DNA of 64,000 bases from Enterococcus sp. 9D6_DIV0238 (GCF_002174455.2 NZ_CP147246.1:1-64000), one strand, 5' to 3'. Counted from the first letter of the stretch, positions 1 through 8,841 are shown. Program-made: numbers and translations. Notes: generated by a model from the sequence alone, not told the origin.

Positions 1-1264
1 CGGATAAACCAATTGTGGGATATTTTTTTCTAAATATTAATTGACTTAATACTTTATCAATTTTCTTTGGGCAGTAGTTAACTGTTACTTTCTTTCCGTT
101 TTTTGTGGTAGTACCCCACATCAAGTTTTTATCGTTCAGCTTTCCATATGTCTCAAAAAATATGATCAATTTATTTAATTGTGTATCTAATAAATCATAT
201 ATATTTTCTAGTCTATCATTCATTTTGAAAGTAGCAGCAATGTTAAGGTTTTCAATACATTGATATATACTAGAACATATTTTCTCACATGTATCGGAAT
301 CTCCATCTTCAATAAATAGTCGATCAAGGGTTCCTTCATAGTCTAATTTTTTTGATTCTTCAAACAGTTCTTTTGAAATATAATTAAAAGATTCTCTTAT
401 TCGAGTAAAACAATCTTTCGCATTTTTTATAGAGCTTTGACTATTGGAAGTTTGAGAAATAAAGCTAAGATAGTCGTTTAAAGTTCTGTTGATTGATGCC
501 TTATTTAGTTCATTCGTTAAGGCACTTCTTGTTTTTTCTTCAATATTGTGAACTTCATCTATTATTAAAAGGCAAGGTTCCTCGTAAATAATACCTCTTG
601 AAGTATTGTTTAACTTAAATAAATGACTGATTAATAAATCTTGGTTAACAATTATTACCTTCGGAATGTAGACTCCAGTAAATCCAATTCGTTTACAGGG
701 CTCTTTCAATTTATTTCTAGTTTGGAAAAAATAGCACTCTGACTTGTATTTACAGGAATTAAAAGAGCAGCCATCCACACAAATATCATCCCACTCGTCA
801 ATATTCAAATTTTTTGGGTTTTGCTTATCCACACCAGTCTTTACAGAATTAAGATAATGTGTATATTTTTCATCTTTTGTATTTTCAAAATGTTTAGTAA
901 TTCTTTGGATACAGGGATAATTCTTTTGTCCCTTACCAATAGTTTTATCAATATCAATTTGGAGTATCTCTTTTGCTAAGTCGATATCTTGTGATAACTG
1001 TTCAGTCAATTGGATAGAGGACGTAGCAACAATTAATGGCTTGCCAGACAATTTTGAAATTAGTATACCCGGAATTAAATAAGATAGAGATTTCCCAATA
1101 CCCACACCGGCTTCTATCAATAAGTTATCTTGATTTCTGTATGAATCCGTAATATTCAACATCATATCTTCTTGAGCTTCTCTGCTTTCATAACCTAGTG
1201 ACGGAATGTTGTCAATAGTTTGAAAAATTGCTTTAGTAACGCTATCAGCTATTCTTTTTCTCAA
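1..1264 (-). CDS. DinG/XPD-like superfamily 2 DNA helicase (3' end outside window)
   Basis: Translating the minus strand from a TTG at 1264 gives an uninterrupted frame to the window edge (about 421 codons). The TTG follows a GGGAGG ribosome site at a 7-base gap. Near residue 45 is a Walker A motif (EAGVGIGKS). About residues 145-170 hold a cluster of cysteines typical of the iron-sulphur domain of XPD/DinG helicases. Near residue 225 is the Walker B box LLIIDEVHNIEE, a DEAH variant. The frame ends at IGLS, just where the SAT motif is expected, so the second helicase domain lies off the window. Family members are ATP-driven 5'-3' DNA helicases in repair or, in islands, phage defence. Its place beside defence genes fits either role. 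Family is clear; specific role is not. Confidence 0.85.
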   Translation of the reverse strand, partial: MRKRIADSVTKAIFQTIDNIPSLGYESREAQEDMMLNITDSYRNQDNLLIEAGVGIGKSLSYLIPGILISKLSGKPLIVATSSIQLTEQLSQDIDLAKEILQIDIDKTIGKGQKNYPCIQRITKHFENTKDEKYTHYLNSVKTGVDKQNPKNLNIDEWDDICVDGCSFNSCKYKSECYFFQTRNKLKEPCKRIGFTGVYIPKVIIVNQDLLISHLFKLNNTSRGIIYEEPCLLIIDEVHNIEEKTRSALTNELNKASINRTLNDYLSFISQTSNSQSSIKNAKDCFTRIRESFNYISKELFEESKKLDYEGTLDRLFIEDGDSDTCEKICSSIYQCIENLNIAATFKMNDRLENIYDLLDTQLNKLIIFFETYGKLNDKNLMWGTTTKNGKKVTVNYCPKKIDKVLSQLIFRKKYPTIGLS

Positions 1265-1899
1265 ATAGTTCCCTCCCAAATAATAATCACATGTATATTA
1301 TACCATAAAGGGAACTAAGGTTCGCTTTTATATTTGCTAAGAAGAGTATGTGTCATATTTATTGAGAACAGCACTATAAATAATTTGAATTCAAAATTTA
1401 ACTAGTCTTTATCAACTAAAAAACATATGATCATAGTATTTATAGTAAATCTAAAATGATAGACATAAACAAAAGAATTATTGGGGAATTTTAAGTATTT
1501 ATTCCAGCTCGCAATTTTCTTACTAAAAACATCCAAAATATCCCAATTTTCTAGTTAAAACAGTTTGAAACTAAATCAAAACTAACTACAATTGACAAAA
1601 ATTATCAGAATTTCGCAGCATTCACTGAAAAATTAGAATGCTGTTATACCAACGATTAGAGCTTATCAGAAGCTCTGGAAAAAGCTAACCTTTTGCTGGA
1701 AGGTTCTGTCGGATAATTAAATTTTTAAAGCTGGAAATGTCTGATTGCAGGTGTTTCTGGCTTTTTGTTTTTGTGGTGGTGAGAGTAACAATAAAATTAG
1801 CACCAATTAGAAATAAAGGCCAAATTTTTATGAATTTTAATGGTAATGTGTTGTAATGCTTGATATAATTATCCTGATATAAGAAATGGGGGATGGAAT
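1265..1899. other. Intergenic stretch with a decayed reading-frame remnant
   Basis: No intact gene was found between the helicase start and the gene at 1900. The stretch is very AT-rich. It holds a possible coding remnant (1555-1716, listed separately). A -10-like TATAAT at 1864-1869, preceded by TTGA, is the best promoter candidate for the 1900 cassette. Its -35 match is poor. Confidence 0.5.
1555..1716 (+). pseudogene. Possible 3' remnant of an unidentified gene
   Basis: One frame reads as ordinary soluble protein for about 53 codons with a single internal TAG at 1657-1659, and ends LLLEGSVG followed by TAA at 1714-1716. The part before the stop includes NYQNFAAFTEKLE and the part after begins SLSEALEKANLLLEG, both with amphipathic helix character. 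No start codon or ribosome site is visible. The family was not recognised. It could be a decayed C-terminus left by deletion, or chance in AT-rich DNA. Confidence 0.3.
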
Positions 1900-2391
1900 A
1901 TGAATGCAATAAATAAAAAAATATTTAAACATTTCCAAAATAATTGTTACTCTTTTCAATTAATTTCTTATAATGCTGAGAAAATTTCATATTCTCAATT
2001 GATAAAAAAATTAAAACAGGAAAATAGCCGTCAAGTTTTGTTTAACTCTGAAGTTATGATAGAGCTAATAAAAGAAACTGCAATAAATAATAAAGAATAT
2101 ATAGTAGCAGCTCTGAAAATTGGAAGCGAAGATGATTTAGAAGTACAAGAGAATATTAATAAGATAATTCTTTCTATGAGAACTGATTACTCAAATGTAG
2201 TAAGATTAATAGAGGAATTGTCTTGGTGTTATGATAATGAATCTATAGATATTAGTGAAATAAAAATTGTAAGTAGAGGCGAAAACTACGACAATGCAAA
2301 AATATTATCAAATGGTATATATTTCGGAGATGAAAAAATATTTAATAATTTCATTGTTCCAGTTTTAACGAGGTATTTTAATGGGGAGTGA
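1900..2391 (+). CDS. Uncharacterised 163-residue protein, first gene of a three-gene cassette
   Basis: The ATG at 1900 follows a purine-rich GGGGGATGG site. The product is a soluble acidic protein with no signal peptide or membrane segment and no motif I can name. Its middle (about 50-110) looks alpha-helical, and the C-terminal 50 residues mix strands and helices. It overlaps the next gene by 11 bases, so the two are almost certainly translated together. Its base composition matches the surrounding AT-rich accessory DNA. It may belong to a small defence cassette by position, but nothing in the protein proves that. Confidence 0.75.
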   Translation: MNAINKKIFKHFQNNCYSFQLISYNAEKISYSQLIKKLKQENSRQVLFNSEVMIELIKETAINNKEYIVAALKIGSEDDLEVQENINKIILSMRTDYSNVVRLIEELSWCYDNESIDISEIKIVSRGENYDNAKILSNGIYFGDEKIFNNFIVPVLTRYFNGE

Positions 2392-2998
2392 AGTGTTAAA
2401 ACAAGTTAAAGTTTTATTCATAATGATAGGTTCATGTATATGCGCATATAAATTTCCTCTGGCAACCATTTTTTTAAATATAACTGATCAAAAAGTTTTG
2501 GCATCATTAGACATTGGTTTTTATAATTTTGTTTTTAGTGTGATATTTGCATTAGTGTTTAATTTCGTTAGCAATCACTTACTACATATTGACGTAAATA
2601 TTAGCTACCCAAATCAAGAAACTAATAAGATTGTTTTTTCTGAATCAGATTTAGAAAAAAGCATGGATATAGAAATGAAAATAGTAGCCAAAGGAAAAGT
2701 CAGGAAAACTTATAAGAGTATTACTTTGGTATGTCCTGAATCCTATATGATTCAGTTACATGAAAATTCGAGTAGAAAATTTATTTCTATTGACTCAGGC
2801 GGTTCAAATTACGAGTTAGATATAAATAAAATGATATCCAGATATAAGAAGGACGTTTCAACTGTTAAAACAATTAAATTAAGTCTAGTTTTGGAAGAAT
2901 ATCACAAGGGTGATAAAGATTACCTTGTTTTAGAAAAACCAATCTGGTTAGGTTTTGTTAGTATTAAAAAGAATAAATTAGAATTGAAACAAAATTAA
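2381..2998 (+). CDS. Two-helix membrane protein with a C-terminal beta-rich domain
   Basis: The 205-residue product has two hydrophobic helices (about residues 9-31 and 43-67). These are followed by about 130 residues rich in alternating strand patterns that look like a single beta-sandwich or barrel on the cytoplasmic side. The ATG at 2381 has GAGG upstream; an in-frame GTG at 2393 with GGGGAG is an alternative start. It lies between two soluble genes, overlapping the first by 11 bases and separated from the third by 11 bases. Two transmembrane helices plus a small beta domain is the layout of some membrane effectors in anti-phage signalling systems such as CBASS Cap15. No nucleotide cyclase is present here, so that analogy is only structural. 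Confidence 0.75.
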   Translation: MGSEVLKQVKVLFIMIGSCICAYKFPLATIFLNITDQKVLASLDIGFYNFVFSVIFALVFNFVSNHLLHIDVNISYPNQETNKIVFSESDLEKSMDIEMKIVAKGKVRKTYKSITLVCPESYMIQLHENSSRKFISIDSGGSNYELDINKMISRYKKDVSTVKTIKLSLVLEEYHKGDKDYLVLEKPIWLGFVSIKKNKLELKQN

Positions 2999-3009
2999 GG
3001 AGTGTCAAT

Positions 3010-3936
3010 ATGGTATATTCAAAGTGGCAAAATACGATAAATAGAGATATAGATAGCTTAATAGATCATATAATGTCTTATTCTGAATGGCTTAAACCTA
3101 GTATAGATCCATTTGATAATAGTAATTTATCTTTTAGAATAACAAAAGCTTTTCCAAAAAATGAAAGTATACAACTAGATAATGAAACTGTAGAGTATAA
3201 TTTTTTAGAGTTTCAATTTGAAAGAGTTAGAAATAGTGAAAAAAATAACAGTAATAGAGAAAAGAGAGTTAGAACTGAAGATTATGAGATAATAATTTAC
3301 AGCCATAAAAATAAAGTTAAGTATATAGTTAATAGAGGATATACACAACCTACTTTATCTGTACTAAGGAAATTGCACGGTTATGAGGGAAAATATGAAA
3401 TTAAAGAAGAAACTATAGGTGGCATTAAGTCAGACCTTTTTATTTGGTTAGTCTATAATTTAATTGAAAATCCTAGCCTACCGTTAGGTGTGAATTCAAG
3501 CCTGTACCTAAAAAGTCTAACAGGTTTTATGGGGAAAACAGAAGACAAAATAAACACAATCCAAGGAACTGGGAAAAGAATTCTGAATATGTTGACAACT
3601 CTTTTATTTTTATTTGAAAATCAAAATATATCGAAGGTGAATATAGAAATTGAAGATGATAACCATTTTTATGATATTACATTAGGAGAAGAAAGTTTCA
3701 TAGATGTGTCTATAATTGATTATGAAGGACCTGATATGTTTGGTATTGAAGAAGTTGTAAAATCAAAAATACTTTTAAGATCATTCATAGAGCTTATACC
3801 TAACCTAATAAAAGTTTTTTCAGATGAACAGACACCACCGAGGGCTAATTGGAGTGAAAAAAAAGAGCGAGCATTTTTTAATGAAATAGGAAAAACTATT
3901 AAAAAAAATATTACAGAGTTATTGAAAAAAAAATAA
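3010..3936 (+). CDS. Uncharacterised 308-residue protein, third gene of the cassette
   Basis: The ATG at 3010 follows AAGGAG in the 11-base gap after the membrane-protein gene. The product is soluble and mixed alpha/beta, with a lysine-rich C-terminal helix. I see no Walker A motif, no nucleotidyltransferase GS signature and no clear PD-(D/E)XK, HNH or TIR motif. About residues 30-130 alternate strands and charged loops, 150-215 look helical, and 215-250 return to strands. It is the largest member of the cassette and the natural candidate for the sensing or catalytic part. No rho-independent terminator follows closely. Confidence 0.75.
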   Translation: MVYSKWQNTINRDIDSLIDHIMSYSEWLKPSIDPFDNSNLSFRITKAFPKNESIQLDNETVEYNFLEFQFERVRNSEKNNSNREKRVRTEDYEIIIYSHKNKVKYIVNRGYTQPTLSVLRKLHGYEGKYEIKEETIGGIKSDLFIWLVYNLIENPSLPLGVNSSLYLKSLTGFMGKTEDKINTIQGTGKRILNMLTTLLFLFENQNISKVNIEIEDDNHFYDITLGEESFIDVSIIDYEGPDMFGIEEVVKSKILLRSFIELIPNLIKVFSDEQTPPRANWSEKKERAFFNEIGKTIKKNITELLKKK

Positions 3937-4337
3937 TTTTGAGGTTTAAAAACAAAAGTAAATCTGTTTACTGATCCGCTAAGTACAATATCATAGAATA
4001 TGGATACTCATTTTTTATTGGGTGAATCCAGAGGCGTGTCTATTTAGATCTACTCTCATTTGCGGTGTTTTTTTATCAAATGACTTTTTCAAAAGGAGTT
4101 TTTATTATTAAAATGGTCATTTTAGAGCATTTTTAATATCGTTTGTTTTCTTTGCAGTTTTAATGAATTTAGTTTATATTCTAAAACAACCGATGAATCC
4201 GCTTGCTTGATTTTTAATGATTTTCAATGACATTTAGTTTTAATAAGAAAATATTGATTTGTTAATATGACAGGTTTTCCAGCCCATTCATTTGTAAAAT
4301 CTCAAATGGAATGGTCAGTTGATTAATAACAAAATAG

Positions 4338-4377
4338 AAGCTAGGAACGCTATCATATAGGCATTTCTAGCTTTTTT
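4338..4377 (+). terminator. Rho-independent terminator
   Basis: The arms AAGCTAGGAA and TTTCTAGCTT pair over ten bases (one G-U) around a 16-base loop and run into six T residues. It would stop transcripts arriving from the three-gene cassette before the SIR2 gene. Confidence 0.65.
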
Positions 4378-4482
4378 GATACATGGAAATAAAAGTAGAA
4401 CTTATACTAGCGCCAATGGGCATTTTTAGAGCAAATCTTTTTCTATCTCGATGTGTTTATAAATTGGTGTTGATTGAAAATA

Positions 4483-4510
4483 TGTTGAACACTAGAAAGT
4501 TTGATATAAT
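4483..4510 (+). promoter_or_regulatory. Candidate promoter of the SIR2 gene
   Basis: TGTTGA at 4483-4488 and TATAAT at 4505-4510 are separated by 16 bases. The -10 is a perfect match, inside TTGATATAAT, the same decamer seen before the 1900 cassette. It would give an untranslated leader of about 115 bases. Confidence 0.45.
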
Positions 4511-4634
4511 AAAGATAAGTATGTGTATTGCAAGAAAAAGTGTTAGGATTATTGAAAAAAATAAGTGAATAATACTTATTAAATAGGCGAAAATGGACTG
4601 CTAACAAATTTTTACAGTAAGATGGGAGATTATT

Positions 4635-7600
4635 ATGGACAACTATTATACAGAAAACGAATTTAATGAGTTAGTTGATTCATTAGCAGGAGCAGTAAAA
4701 AACTTTAATCTAGTTGTTTTTGTAGGAGCAGGTATTTCACTTTCGCAAGGATATCCTAACTGGAATGGTTATATTGAAAAATTAATTCATTTTTGGCAAT
4801 TCAATATACAACATGTTGCGGGGGGAAAGATAGAAGTATCAAATAAATTACTTTCGCAATTTGATGAAATCTTGAGATCAAAAAATGGTCCAAAAAGAAA
4901 GATTGATTTATTACATACTTTGTTGCACGATATTTTGGGAGAAGACTTTGACGATGTAAAGCTTAATTTTGAAAAATATTTTTTTAAAGAAGTCGTACCA
5001 GATTATTTAGAAAATAGTGTGTTAGTTGAATTGATAAAATTAGATCCAATCTTTATAACTTCAAATTATGATTTCGAAATTGAGAAACATTTGAAACGTA
5101 TCAAGCAGAAAGATGCATTTAAAACTATAAATAATCTACATGAATTCACCAGTTGGAGTAGTAGACTAATATCAGGTGATATTTTGCATTTACATGGAAC
5201 AACTGAAGGAGAAGGGCATTATTTTGTTAATTCATCCTTGGATTATTCTAGGCAATATTTAAAAGAGACACAGGAATTTCAGAAGTTAAGAACATGGTTT
5301 GAAACGAAACAACCTATTGTTTTATTTCTTGGAAGTAGTATGGAAGAAGAAGAGATTTTATCCTTATTACCAGCAACTTCTAAAAATTTTGCTATGATGA
5401 AAGCAGAGCGGAATGAATCTCCAGAGTTTAGAGAACTTTATAATCAAACCTATCAAAAAAATAATCGTACAACCATTTTTTGGTATGGTGATACTTATAG
5501 CGATTTGCCAAAAGAAGTAGAGAAAGTGGTAAGTGCCGTTCAGAAAAAATTAGAAGTATCTAAGTCTAGTGAGGATTGGGCTATACTTCATAGTATATCA
5601 ACCGATAATGAAATTTATCAGAAAACACTTGAAAAATATTCAGAAGATGAACGATATTTATCCGATATTTTTAAAACGGATGATATCGATATGCAAAAAA
5701 AGATTTTAAAAATTACGCTATGCAGCTCAATTTTATTGAAGAAAATTTGCAATATAAGTAGTTTTTGGAATATGGTTAGTAAAAATTTTAATGTTATAGA
5801 CACTGAACAACTCAAAAGAATTATTGAAATTTTTAAGGTTGAAAGACTAAATATGTACTGCCAAGATCTTTTTGAAGTATATGAACAACTTTTGAACTCA
5901 GATAATATTCTAAAGGAAGATATTAATGAAATAAGAAAACATCTGGCACAAAACCAATCGTTAGTTAATACCTCTTTTTCTGAAGATTCAGATTTGGTGG
6001 GGTATTGGTTAAGTGAACAATTTCAGCAAGAAAACTCACCCCATAGAAATATTTTTTACGGTGAACAAAGTCTTAAAATTAATCTTAGAAGTGAATTGAT
6101 TCTGCCAATTATCGAGTCAATAAAAGACGAAGGAATATATCGCTATTGGCCTTTTAATGACATTGTTTCAATGGGTGGATTAATAGAAATTATCTATAAT
6201 TCTCTCTTAGATGAAAAATTATTGTTCGAAGATACGTTTATTTTAGAGAATTTCCCCGAACCTTTACTGGAAACGCGTTTATTTCAGCGAATGCTAGTTA
6301 ATTTTGATAATGAAAAGAAACAGCCTAGTCCAATTCTAAAAAAGTTAATAGCTAAAATTGATTTTACTGACACTGTTTTTGGAACTGAGTTAAATGAATT
6401 TGTAAAAAATCATCAAATAGAAATAGGAGACAAGGCTCTTAAACCTTATAAAAATGCAATTGAATCAGAACCAATTTGTGTTGTTCATCCTCGTTCATTT
6501 ATAGACAGTAGCCAGATTCTTAAAGAGAATGAAGAATCCATCTTGGAGATTTTATTAGGTAGTCAAGATGAGTCATTTTCACAGAGAGAAGACTTTTATT
6601 CTGAAAAAACAAATAAAGAAACTTCCAATTATTTGTTAAATTTATTGGGAAAAGATGATGTAGTTTCGCAAAAAATAGAAAAGATAATTATTGATAAGGG
6701 GTCACTGCTATATCCAAAATTTGATAGACTGTTTCTCAAAATTTTAACGGATGATTATAATTCTGAGTTAAAAGATAAGGCTTTAAATATATTTTTAGAA
6801 AAATTCAATTTAGATAGCTTTAGTTGGGAAGAAAAATTCTTCTTTCAAGAGTTGATTTCTAAAAAAGAATTTGAACATAAAGCGTTTGAAAAGCTATTTC
6901 AAGTTAACGTTAATAATCTTAATTATAATTATGTGTATACAAATAAAGAGAGGCCTGAATTAATTGAACTTGATGATTTTATTAATACTGAGTTAGGAAG
7001 GTATTTGAATATACTGATATTACTAAACAAAAAGGACAAATCTAAACGTGGTGTAATTAAAGAGATTGTATCTAAAGTTAGTTTTGATCAATTTAGAGAA
7101 TTTACACAGGGAGCTTTGACAACAACTGACAATTCAGCAGATTTAGAAAATGTTACGATCAATACTTTCCAAGGATATTCTTTTTCAATAAGCGGGTTCA
7201 TGAAAGGTGATTTAGACAAATTTAAGCTTATAGGTCAAGAGTTACTAAAAAAAGGCTATGTAAACAATGTGAATCAAAATAATCTGTTCTTGCTTGCTCT
7301 ATCTAAGATAAACCCTAGTGATGAAGAAATGGAGATAAATTGGAATAACATCAATTTTTCTTGGATGCTTGTTTTTGTTCTTCAAAGTGAATCTGAGTTT
7401 GAGTATGAAGAGGAGTGGCTTCGAGAAATAATGCTGCATGATAAGGAAGGGAATTTTGGAAGAGACATTTTGTATTATTTAGACGAAGATAGCACTTTAT
7501 TATTTAAAGGAGAAAAGATTTTACAGATATTTGGCGAAAATATTGCTGATTACAAAGGGAAGGTAAACATTCATTCACTTACTGATAGTCTTAAAGAACA

Positions 7601-7814
7601 AAAAAATAGAGAGAAAAAAGATTTATTGATTAAGCTGTTCTTTTTATTGTTAGAAAATTCAAAAATTGAAAAAAGTTATTTTGGCAGTAGTACTTTATTA
7701 AGCATCATGCAACAATTACCTTTGGAATCAAAGAAAAGACTTGCAGGTCATGCAAATCTTTCAACGGTTCTTTCACCATTAGAGATTGATGAGTTGAAAA
7801 GAGCTATTGATTAA
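4635..7814 (+). CDS. SIR2-domain anti-phage protein, DSR-like
   Basis: The 1059-residue product begins with a sirtuin-fold NAD-binding domain: GAGIS at 31-35, TSNYD at 142-146, and LHLHG at 184-188, whose second histidine is the likely catalytic base. The last 750 residues are a long helical array without a Walker A motif. This argues against a STAND-type Avs protein and for the defence-associated sirtuin (DSR) class, whose members are about 1000 residues and deplete NAD when they detect phage proteins. It is a single-gene unit between a promoter at 4483 and intergenic sequence. AGATGGGAGA precedes the ATG. Its neighbours include restriction and RADAR genes, which supports a defence role. The exact DSR subtype cannot be read from sequence alone. 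Confidence 0.8.
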   Translation: MDNYYTENEFNELVDSLAGAVKNFNLVVFVGAGISLSQGYPNWNGYIEKLIHFWQFNIQHVAGGKIEVSNKLLSQFDEILRSKNGPKRKIDLLHTLLHDILGEDFDDVKLNFEKYFFKEVVPDYLENSVLVELIKLDPIFITSNYDFEIEKHLKRIKQKDAFKTINNLHEFTSWSSRLISGDILHLHGTTEGEGHYFVNSSLDYSRQYLKETQEFQKLRTWFETKQPIVLFLGSSMEEEEILSLLPATSKNFAMMKAERNESPEFRELYNQTYQKNNRTTIFWYGDTYSDLPKEVEKVVSAVQKKLEVSKSSEDWAILHSISTDNEIYQKTLEKYSEDERYLSDIFKTDDIDMQKKILKITLCSSILLKKICNISSFWNMVSKNFNVIDTEQLKRIIEIFKVERLNMYCQDLFEVYEQLLNSDNILKEDINEIRKHLAQNQSLVNTSFSEDSDLVGYWLSEQFQQENSPHRNIFYGEQSLKINLRSELILPIIESIKDEGIYRYWPFNDIVSMGGLIEIIYNSLLDEKLLFEDTFILENFPEPLLETRLFQRMLVNFDNEKKQPSPILKKLIAKIDFTDTVFGTELNEFVKNHQIEIGDKALKPYKNAIESEPICVVHPRSFIDSSQILKENEESILEILLGSQDESFSQREDFYSEKTNKETSNYLLNLLGKDDVVSQKIEKIIIDKGSLLYPKFDRLFLKILTDDYNSELKDKALNIFLEKFNLDSFSWEEKFFFQELISKKEFEHKAFEKLFQVNVNNLNYNYVYTNKERPELIELDDFINTELGRYLNILILLNKKDKSKRGVIKEIVSKVSFDQFREFTQGALTTTDNSADLENVTINTFQGYSFSISGFMKGDLDKFKLIGQELLKKGYVNNVNQNNLFLLALSKINPSDEEMEINWNNINFSWMLVFVLQSESEFEYEEEWLREIMLHDKEGNFGRDILYYLDEDSTLLFKGEKILQIFGENIADYKGKVNIHSLTDSLKEQKNREKKDLLIKLFFLLLENSKIEKSYFGSSTLLSIMQQLPLESKKRLAGHANLSTVLSPLEIDELKRAID

Positions 7815-7957
7815 AGCTGAAATTTGTAAGATGACTATTAAGGCGTTGGGTTAAAGTAGTGTTGGAAGGTTCGACATGAAGTGATATGGATAGAACAAAG
7901 GATTATCTTATCTAATTGTATGAAACGAATAAAATGATATTTTACACGTATTAATGC

Positions 7958-8008
7958 AAAAAAAGAAGTCAACAGCTATTATGTAGTTTTAGCATAGCTG
8001 TTGGCTTC
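7958..8008 (-). terminator. Strong rho-independent terminator for the 8062-8373 gene
   Basis: Fifteen-base arms (7965-7979 and 7994-8008) pair with one G-U. On the minus strand the hairpin is followed by seven T residues (7958-7964). It lies 54 bases beyond the stop of the minus-strand gene. Confidence 0.85.
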
Positions 8009-8061
8009 GTTTATTAGCTAGATCTATCAATGTTCGAAGAACTCATAAAATAATAATTGAT

Positions 8062-8373
8062 TCATTGAGAGATTTTCACTTTTTCTTTTTTCATTAATTG
8101 GTCAAGTTGTGTTTCTAATCGGTCAATACAGTTAGAAAAATCATCCATAAATGAACCAAAAATTTGAGATAAAGAGTAGTAGTCTCTGGCAATTTTTTTC
8201 TTGTTTAGCGGTAGCTTTCTGTTGGCAAAGTGTTTATCTACTACCATTAAAATATCTGTCCATGATTCAAGCTGTTCCAGAGTATCTTTCATAGCATACA
8301 TGTCTTGGTAGGAGACTTGTTTGATTGGTTGCTGGTTTGGTGTCATCATAATCTTTACTTTTTCTTCGTTCAT
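8062..8373 (-). CDS. Small helical protein of unknown function, junction gene family (divergent member)
   Basis: This 103-residue gene starts at an ATG preceded by GGGAGG and ends before a strong terminator, so it is very likely expressed. It shares a spaced pattern with the genes at 17356 and 23281: a YQD start of the core, a leucine-rich helix with a tryptophan, an aspartate-aromatic pair, then basic residues and RDYYS/RYYS, a glutamine and a phenylalanine before DF. No domain was recognised. All three copies lie on the minus strand at boundaries between defence modules. They could be immunity or antitoxin-like proteins or passengers of a recombining element. Function is unknown. Confidence 0.75.
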   Translation of the reverse strand: MNEEKVKIMMTPNQQPIKQVSYQDMYAMKDTLEQLESWTDILMVVDKHFANRKLPLNKKKIARDYYSLSQIFGSFMDDFSNCIDRLETQLDQLMKKEKVKISQ

Positions 8374-8492
8374 AATAGTTCCTCCCTTTTCGATTTTACT
8401 TTTTTACCTATAAATAAAGAAAATAGTAGATAATTCAATTATATTTAGGTAAAATAAGAGTTGCTGATGCTGTGCATCAGTATTTGTGGCAA

Positions 8493-8558
8493 CTTGTATG
8501 TCTAGTGTACGCTGTTCATACAAGTCTTCATTGTTTGGTTGGCGCTAAACTTTGAAGA
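8493..8558 (+). repeat. Double-hairpin unit, copy 1
   Basis: Hairpin A pairs CTTGTATG (8493-8500) with CATACAAG (8517-8524) and shows AGTGTACGCT (8504-8513) at its tip. Hairpin B pairs TCTTCA (8525-8530) with TGAAGA (8553-8558), then GTTT with AAAC, around GGTTGGCGCT. A short T-run follows. The tip cores match those of copy 2 while the stems differ, as expected if structure is selected rather than stem sequence. Confidence 0.7.
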
Positions 8559-8614
8559 GCCACTTTTTAATTACTTTAATTCTAAATTTATCTACTATCT
8601 TTCAATAAGTAAAT

Positions 8615-8651
8615 AAAAAGCGGCATTGGATACACTCCAACACCGCTTTTT
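8615..8651. terminator. Bidirectional hairpin terminator
   Basis: AAAAAGCGG-CA-TTGGA pairs with TCCAA-CA-CCGCTTTTT around TACAC, with a symmetrical CA/CA internal loop. A/T flanks allow termination on both strands. It separates the two double-hairpin units. Confidence 0.75.
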
Positions 8652-8735
8652 ACCTGTGTATGTTTAAGGTTTGCTACAATAGAAAAACATTGTAAATAAA
8701 CCTGTTCGTTAATTAGGAAAAAAGTTTTTTTTGTT

Positions 8736-8791
8736 GATAGTGTACGCTATCCATCCTTACTTTAATATTTAGTTGGCGCTAAATATTAAAG
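8736..8791 (+). repeat. Double-hairpin unit, copy 2
   Basis: Hairpin A is GATAG-TGTACG-CTATC (8736-8751). Hairpin B has perfect 12-base arms (8760-8771 and 8780-8791) around GTTGGCGC, followed by six T residues. The order, spacing and loop cores repeat copy 1, but the stem sequences do not. Confidence 0.75.
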
Positions 8792-8841
8792 CATTTTTTA
8801 TTTAAATGTTAAAAGAAATGTAACTTATAATCTGTAGACTT

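Larger units (their letters stand above)
3937..4634. other. Gene-free AT-rich stretch between cassette and SIR2 gene
   Basis: This stretch of about 700 bases holds no supported gene. It contains an imperfect hairpin at about 4284-4315, a clear hairpin with T-run at 4338-4377, and a promoter-like pair just upstream of the SIR2 gene (both listed). A 61-codon frame at 4383-4568 has no ribosome site and overlaps the promoter, so it is not called. Confidence 0.5.

Noticed and set aside
1685-1909. 74-codon minus-strand frame
   Set aside because: It begins at the start of the 1900 gene and runs back across its promoter region without a ribosome site.
2381-3936. CBASS assignment of the membrane protein and its partner
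   Set aside because: The two-helix plus beta-domain layout suggested Cap15, but neither neighbour shows the nucleotidyltransferase motifs a CD-NTase needs.
4383-4568. 61-codon frame before the SIR2 gene
   Set aside because: No ribosome site, overlaps the likely promoter, and has a composition expected of AT-rich non-coding DNA.
4635-7814. Avs/STAND or Thoeris ThsA assignment of the SIR2 protein
   Set aside because: No Walker A motif follows the SIR2 domain, no SLOG domain is evident, and no TIR-domain partner lies nearby.
8459-8800. CRISPR array or type I toxin-antitoxin (Fst-like) reading of the hairpin region
   Set aside because: Repeats are inverted and only two units exist with no spacers. 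No short hydrophobic toxin frame was found on either strand.
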